The notes below the pieces were generated by a model. That model saw nothing but the letters and a program-made list of their open reading frames with translations, was not told where the DNA came from and did not search any database. Positions 34,877 through 46,857 of a stretch of 64,000 nucleotides of DNA are shown one piece after another. Where the stretch lies: assembly GCA_037102815.1 (NCBI GenBank), contig BTPP01000001.1, forward strand, positions 3,745,001 through 3,809,000. The letters are read 5' to 3'. Position numbers and translations under genes: made by a program. Numbering within the stretch: position 1 is the stretch's first letter; the number at the start of each line of letters is the position of its first letter. Origin of the DNA: Neurospora intermedia (lineage: Eukaryota > Ascomycota > Sordariomycetes > Sordariales > Sordariaceae).

Positions 34877-36745
34877 TCATGGAGTGGCTGCAATGCACCA
34901 ATGGCGGTGGAAAGCCCATGCGCTTTTCTGGCATTCCTTACTGCAGTATTTGGTACGCCGGCAACGGCGGCACTTCGCAAATTGCCTTGTGTACTCTTCC
35001 CATTTGCCGCACTGGTAGTAGGCACACTGGCGGATGCCTCCCCGGGTGTCGTCCTTTCGGCACAGGTTTCTCATAACCACACCGGCCCAGTATTGCATGT
35101 CTGTGCTGTGGTACCGAACTGTGAACTTCTCCACAAGGGGGAATATGTTTTGGTCGTTGGGGAGGAGGTATTCCTCTTCGCACTCTTCTTCTTCTGCCTC
35201 CAATTCGGCCTCCAACTCGGCGGGATCAGTGCCGTCGAGGAGCTTGATCTCCTTGCCAATCTTGAGTTTGGGGACAAGGTGGCATTTTTGGAAGTACTTG
35301 CGAAGATTGCAATACTTTGATACGTATGCCAGCAGCTGCAACGACATCAATACATCCTCCTCCCTGGGCATGGCAGCGAGCATCTGCGGGTTAGGAGTTA
35401 CATGACGATCGAGCAGGTAATGCGGAACACGTGAATTGGGCATGGACGGCTGTGCGGTGTTCGCAATGGTTGGCCTGTTTGGAGACAGACCGAGGTTGGT
35501 GACTTGAGTTGGGGTTGCGTTGTTTTCCATGCTGGTGTCCACAGCACCTTGGTGGGTGATGTTGAAGGTTCCAGCTTCCTGAGCCTCCGAAGCCGTCGGG
35601 GTGACCAGGTCAAGAGCCGCACCAGTCATTATACCATCACCATCTTCGACCGAAACCTGCTGGATTCCAACCTCGTTTTGTACGTCTGCGGTTCCTGACA
35701 TCTCAGCATCCTGGTTTTCATCGGATGCTACGCTGTCGGTGTTCATATCGTCTGTCTCGGCAGCGGTGGAATGTTGATGGCGAATTGAAGGTCGACGGCG
35801 AGAGCGGCCATTGGGGGCCAGGATCGAAGGGGGTCGGACGCTGGTTGGCAGAGGTGTTGTTGGCGAGGCAGGCTGAGATGTAAGGTTTGTGTGAGCAAAT
35901 GGCCCCATGTTTCGTAGGCGATCGGTTTCTCGCACGGCTCTGGCAAAGCTATCAACGTTCTCGACAGACGACGGCCCGGCCGGTGCAGGCGGCTGACTTT
36001 CATGACGAGTAGGCGAAGGTGCAGCCGATTGTGAGTCCTGTGTTCTAACACCATGGTGATGGTGATGTGAGCGGTGTGCAGAAAAAGGAGTCCTTTCACC
36101 AAGGGTCTGACCGGAGAAGCGAGAAGCGGTCGGAGTCGTCTCAGCATCCGGTGCAGCGGCTTCCGTCGAAGGACCAGCCAAGGTGATTGAAACATCAATA
36201 GGCTGAGGCGCAGCCTGACGACGGAAAGCGCGTTGGTCAACGTCTATGTTGGTGGGCCTCGAGGAGAAGCTTGCGGATTTGTGCACCCGGTTGCTGCCAT
36301 TGATCCTGTGCCGGTGATGGGGATCCGACTTGTGCTTTGCTTCTTCTGCCTTTTCGCGAACCCTTTCGATGACTTTGATGTAATTGTCGAGAATGGTAGC
36401 GATGACGGGGACCATGTCGGCCTCGACAACGCGGGTTCGGACGTTCTCCGTGCCTCGTACACCAATGTTGACCACGCACTGGAAGGCCAAATTCCACTTC
36501 CACATGTCCATCATATCCTTGCTGCGACCCTCCTTCAGGATGCAGACTAGTCTTTCAATACCGCCATCGACGGTGAGAATGTCTCGGATACGTGCCGATG
36601 ACGTGGTCAAATAGGCGAGATGGTTTAGGGAGTTGATCAACGGGAGGGTCGAGGTGCAGTCAAGCGCTCGTCGGTCATACAAAGCCGTGGTGATGCCAAC
36701 GGACGCCTTGTTGACGTTGGGTATGCTGAAGTTGACTTCCCTCAT
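34877..36745 (-). CDS. samB: MYND zinc-finger protein SamB/Mub1
   Basis: Homologue of Aspergillus SamB and yeast Mub1. In yeast, Mub1 acts with the ubiquitin ligase Ubr2 to direct Rpn4 turnover; in Aspergillus, samB mutants alter cell polarity and conidiophore development. Single exon, 622 aa. The N-terminal ~130 residues are an ARM-like helical domain typical of the family (MREVNFSIPNVNKASVGITT, ILTVDGGIERLVCILKEGR). A long Ser/Pro/His-rich disordered middle follows, with a His run near residue 240. A conserved block (DVLMSLQLLAYVSKYCNLR) precedes the C-terminal MYND finger: likely zinc ligands are C574, C579, C592, C595, C601, C605, H613 and C617. The protein ends five residues later, as is usual for this family. 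It is convergent with the cystinosin-like gene. Confidence 0.93.
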   Translation of the reverse strand: MREVNFSIPNVNKASVGITTALYDRRALDCTSTLPLINSLNHLAYLTTSSARIRDILTVDGGIERLVCILKEGRSKDMMDMWKWNLAFQCVVNIGVRGTENVRTRVVEADMVPVIATILDNYIKVIERVREKAEEAKHKSDPHHRHRINGSNRVHKSASFSSRPTNIDVDQRAFRRQAAPQPIDVSITLAGPSTEAAAPDAETTPTASRFSGQTLGERTPFSAHRSHHHHHGVRTQDSQSAAPSPTRHESQPPAPAGPSSVENVDSFARAVRETDRLRNMGPFAHTNLTSQPASPTTPLPTSVRPPSILAPNGRSRRRPSIRHQHSTAAETDDMNTDSVASDENQDAEMSGTADVQNEVGIQQVSVEDGDGIMTGAALDLVTPTASEAQEAGTFNITHQGAVDTSMENNATPTQVTNLGLSPNRPTIANTAQPSMPNSRVPHYLLDRHVTPNPQMLAAMPREEDVLMSLQLLAYVSKYCNLRKYFQKCHLVPKLKIGKEIKLLDGTDPAELEAELEAEEEECEEEYLLPNDQNIFPLVEKFTVRYHSTDMQYWAGVVMRNLCRKDDTRGGIRQCAYYQCGKWEEYTRQFAKCRRCRRTKYCSKECQKSAWAFHRHWCIAATP

Positions 36746-37317
36746 CTTGGCTTGCTACCACGAGTAACGAGGTAGGCACCAGACGGGGAGAGGAAGATGG
36801 ACTACGATTGCTGCGGAAGACGGTCGGTCGGACGTCCAAGACTGCAGATGGTCGCACCGTGACACGCGGAGGCTGATGGTCCGTGGTCAAGCGTTGAAGG
36901 GTATGTATGCAATGGGAATCGAGGTCGATCGAAATAGCGCGCGCACGATGTTGTCGAGATATAGAATTGAAGCACTTTGGATGTATAGTTGATGGTTTGA
37001 GGACGATGGATGGCTGGTCGTAGTTGAGAGCGTGAGCGTGATATTGGCGAGATGGGAAATGATTGCGAGCGGATTCTGGATGGAGTGGGTTGCTGGGGGG
37101 CGAAACCAAGATTTCAATTCGGCGCCTGTATCGACCGAGAGTTGCGCTGCAAGGGTTGGAACCCCGTCTGAGGTCGATCGATGAGTGAGGATGGACGAGG
37201 GTGATGGTCAAATGCCTCAAGCCGCGGACGAGGAATCGGATCGGGGGGAAAGGAGCTGAGGAAACGGAGAAGACAACTAAGTGTGTGAGGAGTACAGGAG
37301 TAGGTAGGTATCCGGCC

Positions 37318-37343
37318 GGTGCGGTGCGGTGCGGTGCGGTGCG
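37318..37343. repeat. (GTGCG)n tandem repeat
   Basis: About five units of a GC-rich pentanucleotide, in the likely upstream region of samB. Read directly. Confidence 0.8.
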
Positions 37344-39663
37344 TCGGGGTTTGAGCCCAAGCAACGGCCAAACAAGCAATGCCCTTTTGCTGCCCTGGCC
37401 TGGTTCCCTTTTGGTTGCAGTGAGTGCACCCTGGGCAATGAGCGCCTGGGCGGTCGGAACGAGGGCGCGTGGAAGGACGGCCGGGACCGAAGATTGGCGA
37501 TTGGCTTGGCCAAGTGGAGGGTTCTAGTGTAATTGATCCAGGTATCGTGAGGATGATAGCTGAGAAAATTTGCTGCAGAAACGGCTGCAAAGATGGGATG
37601 TGATGTGATGCGAGATAGTCGCAGAGGGAGGGGAATCAGAAACCTAAGATGATGCCTCAACTCTGTGGGAGCTGGGAGCGAGCAGAAACTGAAGAAAAAT
37701 TTGGAAAAAGCTGCAGGGCGTCGGTGCTGACGAAAGTGGAAAACAACCTAATGGACAAGTCCTGGACAAGCAAGGAGACCACCCTCGGGTCAATCTGATG
37801 GAGATTATAGCGTCGTCGCCAACCCTTGCCTGCTCATGCCTGGACTGTTGCGCTTCGTAGTGGACTGGGAGAGCGAGACCAGAGGCCAGGCGGGAAGTGA
37901 AATTGGTGAAAGAACTCTCTTGGTGGTGATTGGAGTGAGTCTGGCTGCACTGGAGACTGGAGACGGGACTGCGTGCTTGGACGGAGGCTGGAGACACGGG
38001 CAGCGCACTGCAGTCACCACCTCTGGTTCCGACGAGACTGACAGGTGCGAGTGCCAAGAGCCAAGATCAATGTGTAACGCAGGTAATGCGAGGTAATGTT
38101 CAGGTCAACTGAACTTCAGGCCGTCAAAGCGGAGCAGCTGTGACTACCTAGTGCCTATCAAAGGTTGAGGTTTGTTTTTCTGTGTGCCCGTAGTAGGTAG
38201 GTGTTTTTCTTGTTAGTGTCAGGGCACCGCACAGGCAGATTCAGCTGGTGAGCGCACGCCGAAGACGACCTGCTGGGCAAGTGTACAGGAGGTAAGGTAA
38301 TTTATGGCTGGGAGTTCAAGGCACGTGCACAGCGGCTGCTTTACCGCCGATGGTTCCCTCGGGGTTAGGTAGCCGCTTCAAGTCGGTAGGTACGGGTCAA
38401 CCGATTGCTGCTTGCTTCGCAATTTCATCCCATTCTATTATATACCTCTAGTTATAATCCCATCAGTTGTCTTCAGTTCTCATCGAGCTTCCCGTCTTCT
38501 CCTATCTCTACCAATTTTGCGCGAGTTCGACATGGTGACCGTTGGAACTGCAAGGCCGATTGCATAAGCATTAATTACGCTACGTTCATTTCCTGCTTGC
38601 TCAGACGCGACAAGCGGAGGCGAAGTGCCTTGTAATTACCCACAAATTACCGGCCTGTCCTGCCTGAGCTACCGCCACGGAGCACTCCACAACAGTCTTC
38701 CATGCTCTTTCTAGAGGTATGTATGGCGCATCGAGGCGGAGGATGACCATGGTATAGTAGGCGGCAACATAAGCAGGTAACATCCACATGATGATGCTTA
38801 TGGACATGGGAAGCTGGAAGAGGCAAATTCACCTGAGAAGCTAGCTGTTGGGCTCAAGACAAAATCGAAACATGGAATTGTGCGGGGGTGGATCAGATTC
38901 TGGGGATTGACGTTTGCCATCCAGCCATCGAAGCCGGGCAACCTTCCATGGCGCAGAAATGGAGTTGCATATCATATCCATCGGAGCACAAAGTGGCTGG
39001 ACGGGTTGTTCAGCGATCAATAGGAATAAATGATTAACAACGACATTTACAGCATTCGAGCGCTCCAGATTTTCTTGCTGGTCTTCATCGAACTGTTCCA
39101 TGCCGATCCAGTATAGATAGTGTCTGGTTGTCTGTTATGCCCATCAACGGAATCGGATATTGGTTTTGTTGCTTTGTTCCCAACCAAAATGTATAACCAT
39201 TCGACAGCAAGGTATCAACTCCGTGGTATCATTCTCTTGTATCACCACACTCCGTAACCCACCAGACGCATGGCTCTTGGCCGCCTCGCCACCTCTACCG
39301 GATTTGTTCGTTATGCCTCATCGACTCGAGAAAAGCGGTTCTCGTCATTTTCATTTGTGTGGGTGTGAAGAGCGGCGTCACATTGACTTTCCCCTCTCCA
39401 TGAAACATGTCCCCTCTCAGTCAGAAGGTTGGTGCCGATGTGACAGTCTGCATCGGCATCGGAGCTGCACACTTGGTAATCTTGGCATTTTCCCCCCCTC
39501 TTCATAGACGTCAAGAGAAGCGCAAAAGATGGTGAAAAGCAGCTCATTAGCACCGTCAGGATGAGGGCCAAACTTACAGAGGTTCCGTGATTTTCACAAC
39601 CACTGGGCACGTCTTGCTAGGGAATGGCCGGCTTGCCATTTGTGACTTGGCGGGTCTTTCAAG

Positions 39664-39696
39664 TTACAAAGGTTCGAGATTCGAACCAATTTGTAA
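39664..39696. repeat. imperfect inverted repeat, 14-16 bp arms, 3-nt loop
   Basis: The arm TTACAAAGGTTCGA (39664-39677) is followed by GAT and then its inverted copy (39681-39696), which carries two extra bases between the ATTTGTAA and TCGAACC halves. It would form a strong hairpin on either strand. It lies in gene-free DNA. Confidence 0.7.
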
Positions 39697-41468
39697 GAAA
39701 GAAACGAACTCTTTCCGTCACTTTCGACGAGCGGGACCATCACTGTAACCACTTCCTCGTCACCTCATCAGGAGGCATCCCATGCATAGGTAAACTACCT
39801 CATCAGACCACACACCAGTAGTCATCAGGGTCGTCTGAATTCAACTAACAGCCCGACGGATTCGTGTCTTCGCACCCAACAGCCGCGGCCTGAATCCGAC
39901 TTCCAACAAAAACCATAACCGCACTGGGGTCCCCGCCAGGGCTGAAATTGCCGCCAGAAAGGATGTTTGAACAGCCAAGGAAGCCTTCCATCCGATTGCA
40001 TACCTCTATGTATGTCTCCATCCCCACATTGCGAAGAAGGGAAGGGTGCAAGCGCGAGCGCTTAACTTCTTGGTCAGTCTTGATGACGCATATCATTGGT
40101 CAAAACCCTGATTTCTTTCCAGCACGTTTTGAACCCTATGCAGCCGCAGCCGCCTCCGACTTGGATCGTCCTTGCAGTTTAGTTAGGAACCTCAATGGAA
40201 AGAACCCCTTCCCCCCCCCCCCTTAGAAAGGAAAACAAAAATAAACAATACAAGCATATGGAATATATGAACTGAACTTAATTGACGAAGTCTTCTTTAG
40301 ACGACGTCGACAACACTTTAGACATGAACATATCGCATCTAAAGTTACACGGACACAATTGAATACATACAGTACGTACTGGATCACAACCCGAGGGCTT
40401 GGCGAGATATGCTTGCTTGGCTTTGGGGATGCTTGCTTCCCTGAAGATTGACATGCCCAAGAACCAAGCTGATGCCGATCGCTTGTGAGTTCGTTGTGTT
40501 TACTTTCCGAAAGTACAAATTCCCCGACCCATCTAGAAATTGCATGATGTACACTACTTTGGTTACGGGTTCCCAACTAAACCACACAAATACGACAATG
40601 TAAGTAACAAGACAGACACCTGACTGCCCATCAAGGTTACATACCTCACTTCTTGCTACATATAGCAGTGTCGGAAATCCTGCCAAAAGGCCCGTTGTAT
40701 GTAATCACGCGATAGTCGAAAGGATAAGGGGTCTCAGTTGCCACATCAAGTACCTCTGCAGGCAATCAATGATCGAGGGAAGAATGACAACGAAGACCAG
40801 CAAAGGTGAAATGCGTTGACGACTCAACGATTGTGCGGGTTGTATACGATGCAATGGATCCAACGGAACATTCCGGGATTGTTTTCCCAAGCCACGTGCT
40901 CTAAGGAATGTTCTTTTATTGTTCTTCCCTCTTCCTATGATATTTTGTCCTATTTTCTTTGTTCACCTCGTCATCCATCCGAAGCTGGACGGCAAATTTG
41001 CGCAGAGGCGTGTGTGGCCACATGGCGAAACCGTGTCCGTAAGTACTCTATACTCATTTCGGAACCGAGTCGTAAGGTCGAAAATGGTAGCCACGTTTCC
41101 GGCCACACGTGGCTTTTGGCCTTGGAGGGGACGTGGTCTAGAACGGGTATGTATGTAGGTAGACACCAAATTGGGATAGAAACATCTCGGAAAGTTAGTC
41201 AAATTCCATGTTCTCTGTTTCGGTGGGGGGTATTTACTTGGGATGCTGGAGTTCTTGTTCACTTAGTTGTATGGAAGGCGGTAAACGATCATACATGGTG
41301 CCAAGTAACCAACCCCTTTTCAACTCACCTATCAAAGTAAACAATAGACATTAGGATTTTATCTCTCGACTTTTCCATACCACGAATACATTTCACCCAG
41401 TCTCCATACCCTCCATCCAAAATCCTCTCTTAATAACTTCACCTCCCCCCCTTTACACCAGAAACCCT

Positions 41469-42869
41469 TCAATCCCCCCCAACCCTCGCATGCCTAAAAT
41501 ACTTCATGCCCACCCAGCTCACCGACACCCACACCCACACCATCATCCACGTCAACACAAATAGCGCCGGGTAGTATCCAACAATCGGCAGTGTCGGGTC
41601 GTCCTCGAACTCGGGCGGCGCGTAAGGAGTCGTCCCCACGTCCCACGCCCAGCTCCACACGCCAAAGCAAGAGCCCATCCCGATTACGAACGTGATCCAC
41701 GTGCATAACAAAATAATCCAGCCCCAGAACTCGGTATCGCTGTAGTCGTCATAATAGTCAAAATCGGAAACTGCTTCCTGGGACGGCATCGGTGTTGTCA
41801 GACTCAAAGGGGACTTGGCTCGTTGTTGTTGGGCCGAGCTGCGGCGGCGGCCTTGGATTGAGTCTGATGTGGCGGCGGCTGAGCTGCTGCCGTTGATGTT
41901 GCCGGATGTTATGTTTAGAGGGCCGCGGGTGAGGCGGGTGGAGGAGGGCATGGTCGAGAAATAGGAGTCGGGACCCGGAGAGGAGACGGAGGCCCGCTCG
42001 GGGTGGAGAAGGTTGAGACTGCTAACGGAGGAGCTGGTCGAGGAGCGGGAGAGAGATGGCATGACGCCTGGCCCTCTGGAGCTGGCCATATGAAGGGCGT
42101 CTTCGTCATCGGTGGTCGTGCAGCTGATGGTAGGGCTTGTCATTGTTGGGTCATCAGTGCTATTGCTGATCATTGTGGGCGATGTAATGTTGCTGCTTGT
42201 GCCCTTGACCGTATATATCCCCTCAGAGTCCGACTCTGCCATGCTGGCACTTGGCGGGGACGTAACACCCGAGATGCCCAGTCCAAAGCCGCTGTTTCTG
42301 CTATTTTCCTTGATCATCGAGTCAGAAGTTGACGTGATGATGTTGCTCCCCAAGCCGGACGTGCGTGCATTGCTACCGTTGGCACCCTCCACCCCAAACT
42401 GTGTGTTGATGCTTAGCGGGTAGCTCTCCCGCCTTTCACGCTGAGCTCCTCGGCCCAAAAGAGCAACCTTCCTGAGCGACCCCCTACGCCGCCGTGTCTT
42501 CTGTTGCAGTATTATTTGTTGTTGAAGGGCTGCGTGCGAAAGCGGAGGTGGTGGGGCATGGACACTACTGCCAGCGCTGCTGTTGCGAACATTGGTATTC
42601 GAAGTAGACGGGATCGTACGAAAGGACGGTATTGGTGGCGCGGTAGTTGGTGATGAAGTTGGGGAAGCGGACGGTTTCGAGTCGTCCTCGCTGGTCCCGC
42701 GGCGCGCGCGGGGCCTATTCTGGTCGCTCGATGCGCGCATGAAGGGAAACCGAGACAACAGTCCGCCTGTGCCGGAATTGCTGCGCTTGCGTACAACTGC
42801 AGGTGGGCGATTTGGGGTGACGTCGGGCGCGGCAGCAGGGCTCGCAGGTTCGGATATCGGCTGGTCCAT
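41469..42869 (-). CDS. membrane protein of unknown function, disordered N-terminus and two C-terminal helices
   Basis: About 466 aa in one exon. The first ~370 residues are Ser/Thr/Pro-rich and low complexity, with basic patches (RKTR-type, RRRRGSLRKVALLGRG near residue 125). The last ~90 residues are quite different: DTEFWGWIILLCTWITFVIG begins a first membrane helix (about 381-405), then a loop with WAWDVGTTPYAPPEFEDDP, then GYYPALFVLTWMMVWVW as a second helix (about 431-455) and a short basic tail. This module looks strongly constrained. Its order (aromatic-rich helix, short loop, YYP, second helix) recalls the PIG-P/Gpi19 subunit of the GPI-GlcNAc transferase, but the signature is not close and I do not assign that function. 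The start is the first in-frame ATG (42869); the frame is open a little further upstream without one. Confidence 0.75.
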   Translation of the reverse strand: MDQPISEPASPAAAPDVTPNRPPAVVRKRSNSGTGGLLSRFPFMRASSDQNRPRARRGTSEDDSKPSASPTSSPTTAPPIPSFRTIPSTSNTNVRNSSAGSSVHAPPPPLSHAALQQQIILQQKTRRRRGSLRKVALLGRGAQRERRESYPLSINTQFGVEGANGSNARTSGLGSNIITSTSDSMIKENSRNSGFGLGISGVTSPPSASMAESDSEGIYTVKGTSSNITSPTMISNSTDDPTMTSPTISCTTTDDEDALHMASSRGPGVMPSLSRSSTSSSVSSLNLLHPERASVSSPGPDSYFSTMPSSTRLTRGPLNITSGNINGSSSAAATSDSIQGRRRSSAQQQRAKSPLSLTTPMPSQEAVSDFDYYDDYSDTEFWGWIILLCTWITFVIGMGSCFGVWSWAWDVGTTPYAPPEFEDDPTLPIVGYYPALFVLTWMMVWVWVSVSWVGMKYFRHARVGGD

Positions 42870-44062
42870 TGCCGGGGTGATGCAGCTTGTCTCTTTATCG
42901 GGGTTTGACAACCGAGAACCCGATGGCTCGGACGTGGGGAAGATGGATCCGGGGACAAGGTTCGCTCAGATAATGCCTTTGCGCCGTCTCTTATGGGGTT
43001 CGGATAAGGGCGCACACACGCCCGCCGTATGTTGACCGTAATACCGTCTGTCTTGGTCAAGGGTAGACTCGTCAACTGTGATGCCCTGGTGACGAATCGC
43101 TTTCGCATATGTGGATGGTGGATGGCTGATTGAACGTCGAATGGGCTGCGATCGCTCGGCTCGATCGAATCAGTTGCCTATGAGCCCTATTTTCCGTCCC
43201 TGCCTCAGATCTGCCGGCACTTGAGGACAGGAATATCCTCAAATTTGAACGTGGCTTCGGAGCTTGAAGGCGGCAAGAAAGATCGAAGTCGAGTACGAGC
43301 ACCTGGTCTGTCGCAAACCGTGTTATTTCTGTTGATCTCCGAAATGCATAATGGAACGAGCTTCTATCCCCCAAAAACAACAACGCCGATGTCGAATGGC
43401 AATGTGCCGGCAGCACGCTCGGCTGTCCTTGATGAGGAAACGAGAACACTGGAAAAGACGATTTTCGCAGTCATCAAGTGGAAGTCGCGATGATCGGATG
43501 TCAGCGACCTGTGCTGTCCAATATCGCGTCCAATGCGCTCGAAGCTAGTACCAATCAAACCGTCTGTCGCATCCCGCACCGCACCACCGCGGCCACCACC
43601 GCCCGCGGCCATCGACAAGGTTTCTTTTGGGGGAGGATCAAGGACGGGGTTCCCTTAACTACCTAGATTCCACTCCCTTCTTCCACTTGTCCCCACAGTC
43701 GTCGGTTGGAATTGAAGTTCCCGTCACCTCCAGCCCTTCGTCAGTCGTCACTCACGGCAGGCAATCGGTCCCTGGACCCTGCTGGGTTGATCAATGGCAC
43801 CATGACAGTCCCGACCCCTTTGTGTCGTGATACGGCAACGACTACCGTTCAGTCCAAGAAAGCATGCCCTGCAAGGGATGGGCGGTGTAACATCCAACAA
43901 CTAACGGCATCTTATCGGGTTAGGAAGAACTTCAAGATAGTGACGACAGGTGAACATCATCAGTTTCAGTCACGGTCACTCTCGTTATAACTTTCATCTC
44001 TGGACAGGTGAAATCATGGGGACAACCCTTGAGAGAAACTACGTGTAAAAAGACCTGGAGCA
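42870..44062. promoter_or_regulatory. divergent promoter region, membrane protein / ZRG17
   Basis: About 1.2 kb between divergent start codons, expected to hold both leaders and promoters. Overlapping short frames on both strands lack coding features. No regulatory element is recognisable by eye. Confidence 0.45.
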
Positions 44063-46117
44063 ATGGAGCCCCATACTGGCGCTAAGCCCAATGCCGACTA
44101 CGGTCGCTCACCCCTGACACGGCGGTCCACTGTCACCAAGTCTGCCTCCACTCTGCCTGGCCCTCCACCTCTGCCCCTGGCGCTGCCGGCCAATGAACGC
44201 GGTTGCGCCGCCGCGGTAGACATGGCCACGGCCACGGCGACGACCACATCCACGCCTCTGTCAACCGACTTCCATCACAATTCACCGAACAGCAGGCACA
44301 TGGCGACTGGCCTTCCCGTCATCGCGCCGGCAATTGTTTACCCTGCTGCGGACGACGATCACGGGCACGACGCTGAAGGTGCCCCGAGAGACTGGCGACA
44401 CAATAGCGGCAGCAGCGGCGACGCTATCGAGACCACCATCATCTCCTTGGCCCTCGACGATCTCGACCAGGATGATACTGGCTCCCACAGTCTAGCCGCT
44501 CCATTGCCCCCATCCCCGTCACAGTCTCCGTCACAGGACAGCCTCTTGCTTTCGCCAACCTACAAGCCCCCCATCTCCCCGCGATCAACAACCTTCTCGT
44601 CCGACACCTTCCTTCATCCCGATCACGCGAACCTGAGCCTTCTGCGGTCCCCATCGCCCGACCCCAGTTCCTTTGCAATGGCGAGCCAGGACGGGTCTGC
44701 GTCTCCCACCACGGGCGAGTCCAGTGCGCCGCCAAAGAACCCCTTCAACTTCCAGACCCAGGTCATCTCTTCGGGGCCCGTCAAATCTGTATGTTGCGTT
44801 GCTGTCCCGTCTATACCTCCGTTTTGTTAATGGTAATTTCCCCAGAACATCGGTCAACGCCGCGGCCATCGCTACAAACACTCATCCATCAGCGCCCAAC
44901 ATTCCTTCTTTCAGGAACCCCCACCGCGCCCACCGCCCGTCCTTCCCGCTTCCCTCCCTATCCCGACCTTCAAGGAAGCATGGCATAGCATGCAGAAACT
45001 TCAGCGCATGCGCTTCTGGTGGTGCTGCTGCCACGCCGCCATAGCCGGCTACGTCTTCCTCAGCGCCGAGGGCTCGCTCGCCATGACTGCCCTCTCGCAT
45101 CTGGTCGCCTTCGACGTTGGTTCTGCCGCCATCTGCGTCGCTGTCGATGTCCTCGGCAACTTCGAAGTCTGGCGGCGGTCCAGCATCCGACACCCCTTTG
45201 GTCTGCAGCGCGCCGAGGTCCTCGCTGGTTTTGCCATGTCCGTCTTCCTTGTCTTCGGCGGCTTCGACCTGCTCTCGCATAATATCAAGCACGCGCTGGA
45301 AAACGTAGGCGAGCATGCGCCTCACCACCCTCTCCCGGACACCCTGGACGACACGAGCGCAAACCTGGCCCCTTCGACGCCGATAGCGCACATCCACGCC
45401 CACGACGCCACCACCCCGCGCGTCTCGGCCGGGGCCGTCGACTTTGCCAGTTTAGCCGCCATCATCAGCACATTGATAAGCGCTTACGGCCTGCGCAACC
45501 ACAGCCGCATCGGTCGCGTCATGCGCGTGCCCCTGCCATACCTGCACAAGCTCCTGCCGCACGCAGGCATCCTGGCCAATCCGTTCCACCTGCTGACCAC
45601 GTTCTTCGCCTGCGTCATGCTGCTCCTACCGCTGCTCAGCGTCTCGTACTTTGTCTGGCTCGATCGGCTCATCTGCGCCTCGATAGCCGTCAGCATGTTT
45701 GTGTTGGGCACTCGTCTGGCGATTGCGCAGGGGCTGATGTTGTTGATGAGTTATTCTGGTCCAAGAGATATCTCGCATTCTCCGCCGTCTACAGCGGCAA
45801 TTTCGGATAAGAAAATGGACAGTTTGGCGGCAGGAGAGAGTAACAACAACAGCCAAGTCTCAGCCGTCGTCCGCGAGATCGAATCCGAACCCCAAATCAA
45901 GCGCGTCGAAGAGGCTCAGTTCTGGCAGGTGCACTACGGTCTGGCCATGGCCAACCTGAAGGTTTGTCTGGCTACCAAAGGGATGGATGACGGCGCGCTG
46001 GCGCAGCTGAGAAGTCGGTTGGCGAGGTTGGTGCAGAGTCGGTTGGGTGAAGGGTATGGAAGAGGGTCGAATTTAAGGTGGGAGGTTACGGTGCAGATGA
46101 GTACTGATTCTACGTAG
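44063..46117 (+). CDS. ZRG17: ZRG17-like cation diffusion facilitator (zinc transporter)
   Basis: Homologue of Zrg17, which pairs with Msc2/Cis4 to move zinc into the ER or early secretory pathway. Exons 44063-44788 and 44846-46117 give 665 aa; the 57-nt intron runs from GTATGT to TTCCCCAG. Residues 1-242 are disordered and Pro/Ser-rich. The conserved NIGQRRGHRYKHSSIS motif begins at residue 243, right after the splice junction. Membrane helices follow (FWWCCCHAAIAGYVFL, ALSHLVAFDVGSAAICVAV, RAEVLAGFAMSVFLVFGGF, and more after a His-containing loop with HAPHHP and HIHAHD). A cytosolic CDF-type domain closes the protein (FWQVHYGLAMANLKVCL, LRWEVTVQ). The expected metal-site His/Asp pattern is degenerate, as in the Zrg17 branch, which is thought to act as a structural partner. 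It is convergent with MGM1. Confidence 0.92.
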
Positions 46118-46857
46118 CTGTGCAAACTTTAAAGGAATATTATGTACAAGGATAATGGCTGGGATTTTTGGTAAAATGAATAAAGCTTGTTCGCTTTGGA
46201 TTTGGAAAAGAGGATAGGCATGGCCCTTTGATGATGATGAAGATAGTTTCGTTGGCTATTTTGCCAGCGCGTGTTTACTCAGGAAGCGAGAAGAGGCAAA
46301 GTAAAATCTGGCAGAGTTATTATCAGACAAGCGCTTCTGCAACGTATACTTACCCAAGTCCCATGTTAGTTCATAATGCTCGTGATGTTTCTCTTCTTCA
46401 TTTTATCGTCAAACCAGTACAGTAGGCGCCAAGATGAGGTGAGAACAGCAGAAAAAAACTTCACAGAGTAGACTAGTATATGAAGAAGCCCTTATATCAT
46501 GACGCCGATCAATTCCCAGATCTGCCTGCCTGCCTGCCTGCCTTTGCGATCTTACACCTGAAGAAACAGACGACCCTATAAATTCCATCAACTCGCTTCC
46601 CCCATGCGATAATTGACAAAAAGCCCGACCAAGAAACCTAATCAAATGTTCTCAAGCACGAACGCCCTCTACCTCCGATCCCTTCCTGTTGACCTATAAA
46701 CAGAATACTTCCCAGTCATAAGCACTACTTCCAACAAGTCTGTTCTTTTCCCTTTATCTTCCTCACCCTTTTTCTTTCTCTTCTTCTTCTTCAAGTCCAT
46801 CGTATCAATCCCCTTCATCCTTTTCACCTCTCTTTACACACCGTTCACTCCCTAATC
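46118..46857. other. convergent spacer, ZRG17 / MGM1
   Basis: Holds both 3' UTRs. A (CTGC/CCTG)n microsatellite lies at 46522-46543. The last ~130 nt before the MGM1 stop are strongly pyrimidine-rich. No gene is seen. Confidence 0.5.
46522..46543. repeat. (TGCC)n tetranucleotide microsatellite
   Basis: About five tandem TGCC units in the ZRG17/MGM1 convergent spacer. Confidence 0.8.

Larger units (their letters stand above)
36746..41468. other. gene-poor region upstream of samB
   Basis: About 4.7 kb without a supportable gene. The part next to samB (36746 to about 37650) is probably its promoter and leader and contains a GTGCG repeat at 37318-37343. Other landmarks are GTAGGTAGGT motifs at 37300-37309 and 38193-38202, an imperfect hairpin at 39664-39696, a TACCTCTATG motif at 40001-40010 and a C12 run at 40211-40222. 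Frames of 60-174 codons overlap on both strands with no features. Confidence 0.5.

Noticed and set aside
44439-45403. minus-strand open frames opposite ZRG17
   Set aside because: They are antisense to a GC-biased coding region and have no motifs.
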